A stretch of DNA of 10,405 nucleotides, taken from the NCBI GenBank assembly GCA_937916025.1, contig CALGGX010000074.1, positions 1-10,405 on the forward strand, written 5' to 3'. Origin of the DNA: an uncultured Selenomonadales bacterium (GTDB lineage: Bacteria > Bacillota_C > Negativicutes > Selenomonadales > Selenomonadaceae). The notes under the pieces were generated by a model, which was not told the origin of the DNA, ran no database searches, and saw only the letters and a list, made by a program, of their open reading frames with translations. How positions within the stretch are numbered: the first letter of the stretch is position 1; the number at the start of each line of letters is the position of its first letter. Shown here in pieces: positions 6,760-10,405 of this stretch. The translations under genes and the position numbers were made by a program.

Positions 6760-7890
6760 TTATAGTATAAGACGCCCGTCCCAATTTATCAAGCTAGCGG
6801 CTAGGCTTTTTGTAAATGCAGCGGGAAGCGGCGCGCGAAAATAGGGCGGTAGCCTCTCGTCGCCGATAGCCGCTCGCGACGTTAGCGCAGCAGGAGAAAG
6901 ACGTAGCTCGTAGGCGTGAAGAAAAAGCGAGGCAGTTGCAAGCGCAGGAGAACCGTAAGCGGTGTCGCCAAGCAGCGGAAAGCCATGAGAAGCGGCTTGG
7001 CTTCGGATTTGGTGCATACGCCCCGTGTGAATGATAAGCTGCACGAGCGTTATCGGCTTTCCATTATACGTGCCGTGTGCAAGCGGCACGGCGTCAGTAA
7101 GCGCGGGCTTTCCGGCGGCGCCGTCGTCGGCGTGGGCGTGCGGACGCACCGCTACGGTATGAAAGGCGCGCTTTGCATCGCGTTGCCGGCTGATGTCGTC
7201 ATGCCAGTGCTGCTGCGCGGTAAGCGTACCGCAAACAAGCGCAACGTAGTGCTTTTCTACAAGCCCGCGCTGGAGCGCCTCTGTAAACCAATGCGCGCCG
7301 GAAAGACTTTGCGAGCAGACAAGCACGCCCGTCGTTTTGCGGTCAAGGCGATGCAGCGGGGCGGCATGGAACGAAAGCGAGGCTTCGCCGCGGTGGAAAA
7401 AGGCATAATCACGCGCGACGAGCGTGCTCAGCGCAAGCAGCGCCTTGTTTGCCGTTGGCTGCACGGGGATGTCGTAGGGCTTATTAAGCACAAGCAGGTC
7501 TTTGCTTCGGAAAAGCACCCAGTCGCGCGGTAGCGACGCCGCAAGCTCAGCGGGAGCGACGGACGCGGCGGATGCAGCACTAGAGACAGCGGGCGGCGGC
7601 GGAAGCGTTGCATGGCCGCTACGGGGGACGGCGGCCTTTTGCGCTACGGGAGCGCTGGCGGAGTCAACTGCTTTCGGCGCCGGCTGCAACAACAGCGTCG
7701 CTATCGTAAGCGTGTCGCCAGCGTGAATATGGTAGGCGCCGTCGCACTTTTTCCCGTTTACCTTAATCAGCCCGGAGCGCAAACTCTTGTACAGCGCCGA
7801 AAGCGAAGCAGAGCTAAGGTAGCGGCGCATAACGCGGTCAAGGCGACGCCCGTCGTCGTCAGCTCCGGCAATGACCTGTGTAAAATCCAT
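6760..7890 (-). CDS. RluA-family RNA pseudouridine synthase with N-terminal S4 domain
   Basis: A 376-residue enzyme that isomerises specific uridines in RNA (usually 23S rRNA or tRNA) to pseudouridine. The S4 RNA-binding domain is at about 14-65 (GRRLDRVMRRYL, then LIKVNGKK). An Ala/Pro-rich linker of about 50 residues follows (69-118) and is longer than usual. The catalytic domain starts near 124, with HRLDRKTTGVLVC (180-192; Asp183 the catalytic aspartate), KHYVALVCG (213-221) and HTGRMHQIR (288-296), then GFPLLGDTAYG. The site modified cannot be read from sequence; RluC/RluD-like is plausible. The start at 7890 is chosen because the S4 domain begins soon after it; the longer frame would run into the divergent gene's promoter and coding region. 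Only a weak AAGAG precedes the ATG. The P-loop NTPase gene follows 7 nt downstream. Confidence 0.9.
   Translation of the reverse strand: MDFTQVIAGADDDGRRLDRVMRRYLSSASLSALYKSLRSGLIKVNGKKCDGAYHIHAGDTLTIATLLLQPAPKAVDSASAPVAQKAAVPRSGHATLPPPPAVSSAASAASVAPAELAASLPRDWVLFRSKDLLVLNKPYDIPVQPTANKALLALSTLVARDYAFFHRGEASLSFHAAPLHRLDRKTTGVLVCSQSLSGAHWFTEALQRGLVEKHYVALVCGTLTAQQHWHDDISRQRDAKRAFHTVAVRPHAHADDGAAGKPALTDAVPLAHGTYNGKPITLVQLIIHTGRMHQIRSQAASHGFPLLGDTAYGSPALATASLFLHAYELRLSPAALTSRAAIGDERLPPYFRAPLPAAFTKSLAASLINWDGRLIL
6764..6792 (-). promoter_or_regulatory. Strong sigma-70-type promoter giving a nearly leaderless P-loop NTPase message
   Basis: On the minus strand, TTGATA (6792-6787), a 17-nt spacer and TATACT (6769-6764) match the consensus at 5 of 6 bases in each box. 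It lies inside the 3' end of the RluA-family gene. Only 11 nt separate the -10 box from the ATG at 6752, so the predicted leader is about 4-6 nt with no ribosome-binding site. Confidence 0.6.
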
Positions 7891-7898
7891 CGCTCTTG

Positions 7899-7927
7899 AA
7901 TCTAGCGGCAAAAATCTTCTTTTACTA
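7899..7927 (-). promoter_or_regulatory. Weak candidate promoter for the RluA-family gene
   Basis: On the minus strand, TAGTAA (7927-7922), a 17-nt spacer and TAGATT (7904-7899) end 8 nt before the ATG at 7890. The match is only 3/6 and 4/6, but some promoter must lie in this 72-nt divergent spacer. Its -35 box sits next to that of the opposite promoter. Confidence 0.35.
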
Positions 7928-7928
7928 C

Positions 7929-7956
7929 TAGACAAAAGATAGCAGACTGTTAAAAT
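7929..7956 (+). promoter_or_regulatory. Sigma-70-type promoter giving a probably leaderless DUF212 operon message
   Basis: TAGACA (7929-7934), a 16-nt spacer and TAAAAT (7951-7956) match the consensus at 5 of 6 bases in each box. The usual start point, 6-7 nt after the -10 box, falls on the ATG at 7963 itself. No Shine-Dalgarno sequence is present. Confidence 0.6.
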
Positions 7957-7962
7957 GCTTTT

Positions 7963-8436
7963 ATGAATTTTAGGGAACAGCTCCTTGCGTTTTTTTCTAG
8001 CCCCGTGCTTGCTGCTGTTATCTTCAGCTGGTTTTGCGCACAGTTTATAAAAACGCTTATTAAGCTGTTTACTCGTAAGGTTCATAGCCTTTCTGAGCTG
8101 TTAGAGCTGCTTGTTTGGCGCACGGGCGGTATGCCGTCCTCTCATTCTTCGCTGGTGGCGTGTATCTGCACGATGATTGCGTTCCGCTCCGGCATTACCT
8201 CTGACGTATTTATTCTTGCGCTATGTTTTTACCTCGTTACCGTTCGTGATGCGGTTGGCGTGCGCAGGGCAAATGGTATTCAGGCAAGGATGCTTAATGA
8301 AATGGGAAGAGCATTAGAGCAAAAGGGTCTGTATGAATTCAAAAAAATTAAAGAAGTGCAGGGGCACACGCCGCTGGAGGTCTTCATCGGAAGCCTTCTG
8401 GGGTTCTTTATTGGCGTTGCCTTTTCCGTTTTATAA
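7963..8436 (+). CDS. Divergent PAP2-like (DUF212/YuiD-type) membrane protein
   Basis: A 157-residue integral membrane protein with about four hydrophobic segments. It belongs to the family called divergent PAP2, distantly related to phosphatidic acid phosphatases; the substrate is unknown. Family landmarks are GGMPSSHSSLV (55-65), RDAVGVRRANGIQA (95-108) and EVQGHTPLEVFIGSLLG (131-147), with the conserved His residues at 61 and 135. Length is typical. It opens a plus-strand operon with the next gene only 3 nt after its TAA. The start has no ribosome-binding site and lies directly at the predicted transcription start. The family assignment is firm; the enzymatic role is not. Confidence 0.9.
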   Translation: MNFREQLLAFFSSPVLAAVIFSWFCAQFIKTLIKLFTRKVHSLSELLELLVWRTGGMPSSHSSLVACICTMIAFRSGITSDVFILALCFYLVTVRDAVGVRRANGIQARMLNEMGRALEQKGLYEFKKIKEVQGHTPLEVFIGSLLGFFIGVAFSVL

Positions 8437-8439
8437 GCA

Positions 8440-9834
8440 ATGAAGATTCCTGCAAAGGTGTTTCTTCCTGCCGCAATTTGTTTTTTTTCGCTGTTTACGC
8501 TGTATTTGTTTCATACCGTTCCCGAAAGCCGCTTGTGGAAGGGCTGGACGGTCTTTTACGTTGAAAGCTCGGTGCTAAGCGAGGCGGACATTCTCGCAAC
8601 GCTTACCGACAACGGCTGTAAGAACGTTATCTCGCGCAGTAATCAGCGGTCTCCCATCGTTTCGCCGTATAGCCCGTTGCAGCTCGTAAGCGCAGATTCC
8701 TATCTTAATCGCCGCAACGCCTTCTTTTTTGATGAAACGTCGCAGGCGATGGTCTTTTATGTGCCCGATAGCGAGGGCGCAGCGTTAAGCCGTGCAATAG
8801 AAGCGATAGAGCATAATCCTAATACCGAGTGCGGCACCGACAGTGCAGCGGCGTTTCCGTATCTAGCGCCGCTTTTTACGCTTGTGTTTGCGATTATTAC
8901 GCTCGTGCTTTCTAAGCGCAAGCTGTATTTTGCGCCGTGTGCGCTTTTCTTTGTTGCGCTTGCGTTTTCGCGCCCGCTCTTTACGGTTGCAACGTGCAGT
9001 AGCTTTGCGCTTGCAGGCTTTTTTATTCTGCTAAAGCTTATCGGGCGTCAGGGCTTTTTACGCCGTACCATGCGTTCCCCGATTGCCGTGCTGTTGCTGA
9101 TTATGCCGCTTTTTGTGTTGTGTGCGTCAAGCCCCGTTAATACCGTCTTTTACGTGCTTGCGCTTTCAGGCGCAATAAGCGCGCTCCTGCTTATTGAAGC
9201 GCTCCGCGAGCTGTACTACAAAAATGCGTTTTCTCCCATCTACATTCGTACCGCTTACGACATAGCGTTTATAAACGCCGTTGACGTAAAAGCGCTCGCC
9301 GCGCTTACCGGTGCCTGCATTTTGGTACTGCTCGCGTCGCTGTGGGGACGCACGGTGCAGGCGTCATCGGGTAGTTCCGATAAGCTTGCTTTGCCGGCGC
9401 CAGTCTCTTACGGAAATGCGGACGTGCTCCCAAATTTAGATGACTTTCTTGTTTGGAGCTGGAAGACCGTAACCTTCCCGTATCAGCGGCTGTCGCAGGC
9501 GGCAACCACGGAGGCGCCAAAGGAAGGCGAGCGCATAACGCTTCCTACCTACAGCGAAGAAGGTGGCGCCATTACAGCGCGAGAAGAGACCGTATTGGTA
9601 TTTGATGGCGGCTTTAGAGACAACATTTTAAGTACCATAAAGACGCTTGATTATCCTGCGCTAGAAGCAATGCTGGTAAAGCAGGGACGAACGGCGATTT
9701 ATGCTTTTGTTCGCAACGGAAATGAAGCTGTGGAACGGCTTGGTGCGCTGCTTTTAACGATGTGCACGACGATTTCACTGGGAGTAACGGCGTATTGTAC
9801 GCTTAGGAAGAGAAGGTATGGCTTCGGTAAGTAA
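8440..9834 (+). CDS. Multi-pass membrane protein of unknown function, upstream of an RnfC-like gene
   Basis: I do not recognise a named family for this 464-residue protein. Hydrophobic segments lie at about 8-25, 140-157, 162-180, 183-200, 214-230, 235-253, 285-301 and 435-453. Soluble regions are at about 30-138 (between segments 1 and 2) and 302-433 (before the last segment), probably on the same side of the membrane. The C-terminus is short and basic (LRKRRYGFGK). The start is 3 nt after the DUF212 stop with no Shine-Dalgarno site, suggesting translational coupling. Its last 17 bases overlap the start of the RnfC-like gene. That tight linkage makes a role with the Rnf complex or its assembly possible, but nothing in the protein shows redox cofactor motifs (no CxxC or heme motif). 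A treponemal conserved hypothetical protein is my best description. Confidence 0.75.
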   Translation: MKIPAKVFLPAAICFFSLFTLYLFHTVPESRLWKGWTVFYVESSVLSEADILATLTDNGCKNVISRSNQRSPIVSPYSPLQLVSADSYLNRRNAFFFDETSQAMVFYVPDSEGAALSRAIEAIEHNPNTECGTDSAAAFPYLAPLFTLVFAIITLVLSKRKLYFAPCALFFVALAFSRPLFTVATCSSFALAGFFILLKLIGRQGFLRRTMRSPIAVLLLIMPLFVLCASSPVNTVFYVLALSGAISALLLIEALRELYYKNAFSPIYIRTAYDIAFINAVDVKALAALTGACILVLLASLWGRTVQASSGSSDKLALPAPVSYGNADVLPNLDDFLVWSWKTVTFPYQRLSQAATTEAPKEGERITLPTYSEEGGAITAREETVLVFDGGFRDNILSTIKTLDYPALEAMLVKQGRTAIYAFVRNGNEAVERLGALLLTMCTTISLGVTAYCTLRKRRYGFGK

Positions 9835-10405
9835 TATTGTTTCTGAGGATAACCACTTTACGTGCACGGCGCAGGCGTTTCTTCCTGCAACAGCAACAGT
9901 TCCCCTTATACAGACCGACGACAGCAAGAGACAGTCGCTAACGGTGCTTGTAAACGTTGGCGATACCGTAGAAGAGGGACAGGAGCTTGCCCGCGGCGAG
10001 GACATTTCAGTACACGCAAGCGTGCCTGGCGTTGTAACGGGCTTACAAAACTGTGAATATCCTAATGGTAGGCAAGGAGAAGCCGCGATAATTGCGCTTT
10101 CAGGTGCCTTTAGCTATACCGGACGCCGTAAGCATCGGCGTGCATGGGAAGAAAGCGATGACGAGCGCTTGTGCGAATGTTTTTCACGCTTAGGCGTAGT
10201 GAATACCTTTTGCGGCTGTAAAAGCCTTGCAAAGCAGTTACGCTCACTCCACGCAAAAAGTGCGCGCTTACTGGTTGTGCGGCTGTTTGACGACGACCCG
10301 ACCCGCGTTGTAGAGCGCTTTTTAGCAGTACATGAAACAGAAAAGCTTACCGAAGGCATCGCCATTATTGCACGCGCAATGCGCGCAAGCGGCGTTGTGA
10401 TTGCC
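9818..10405 (+). CDS. rnfC: RnfC-like subunit of an Rnf-type redox complex, N-terminal 196 residues
   Basis: The frame is open to the window end. RnfC is the peripheral subunit that brings NADH electrons into the ion-pumping Rnf complex. Visible here is an RnfC-type N-terminus: VPLIQ (28-32), a barrel-sandwich part with VNVGDTVEEGQELA (45-58), and VHASVPGVVTGL (65-76). A domain from about 115 aligns by eye with E. coli RnfC through LGVV (125-128) and KLTEGIAIIARAM (176-188). However, the stretch where RnfC has GLGGAGFP reads NTFCGCKS (129-136), and AAECEP reads LFDDDP (156-161), so key nucleotide/flavin residues look absent. The ferredoxin-like cluster region is beyond the window. The start at 9818 follows AGGA (9805-9808) and overlaps the preceding gene by 17 bases. 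A degenerate paralogue or a non-NADH input subunit is possible. Confidence 0.75.
   Translation, partial: MASVSNIVSEDNHFTCTAQAFLPATATVPLIQTDDSKRQSLTVLVNVGDTVEEGQELARGEDISVHASVPGVVTGLQNCEYPNGRQGEAAIIALSGAFSYTGRRKHRRAWEESDDERLCECFSRLGVVNTFCGCKSLAKQLRSLHAKSARLLVVRLFDDDPTRVVERFLAVHETEKLTEGIAIIARAMRASGVVIA

Noticed and set aside
6916..7533. A 205-codon plus-strand frame rich in Arg and Lys
   Set aside because: It is a shadow of the RluA-family gene on the other strand, created by codon bias; no family features.
7891..8085. 65-residue N-terminal extension of the RluA-family gene
   Set aside because: It would cover the divergent promoter and the start of the DUF212 gene, and the S4 domain begins soon after the ATG at 7890.

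Overview
The window reads as two unrelated pieces of genome that meet at about position 6067. The left piece (1-6066) looks like an anaerobic Firmicute, most likely a Negativicute (Selenomonas-like). It has GGGAGG-type Shine-Dalgarno sites, strongly Negativicute-looking protein sequences and many GATC sites. The right piece (6067-10405) looks like a Treponema-type spirochaete. Its gene order is RluA-like synthase, divergent PAP2-like (DUF212) protein, large membrane protein, RnfC-like protein. Its starts mostly lack Shine-Dalgarno sites, and it contains no GATC at all. Taxonomy is inferred from recalled family resemblance and was not searched.

Left piece. The window opens on the 3' half of a tRNA-Ser, followed by an acidic single-pass membrane protein of unknown function (168-956, plus strand) and a bidirectional terminator. 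Three minus-strand genes follow. nhaC (Na+/H+ antiporter family) and a hydrogenase maturation endopeptidase form a two-gene operon that ends at a clear intrinsic terminator. A biotin carboxylase gene (accC-like) lies beyond that terminator with its own promoter. Divergent from nhaC is a Cache-HAMP chemoreceptor gene. Its reading frame stops being a chemoreceptor in the middle of the conserved signalling hairpin (LLALNAA, then unrelated residues).

Right piece. On the minus strand, an RluA-family pseudouridine synthase precedes a P-loop NTPase, which loses its C-terminus at the same junction. On the plus strand, a DUF212 membrane protein, an unrecognised multi-pass membrane protein and an RnfC-like protein (running off the window) form a tightly packed operon. 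This is probably the start of an Rnf-type ion-pumping redox cluster.

Two convergent genes both lose their 3' ends at one point, and word usage flips there (GATC about 64 to 0, CTAG 0 to 8). The simplest explanation is a chimeric contig or a ligation of DNA from two organisms; a real rearrangement is the alternative. Apart from that, the most interesting biology is in the right piece: complete GATC avoidance, three promoters whose -10 boxes lie 6-11 nt from the start codon (likely leaderless messages), and an RnfC-like protein whose glycine-rich nucleotide/flavin loop is not conserved. I found no CRISPR array, insertion sequence, phage module or defence system.
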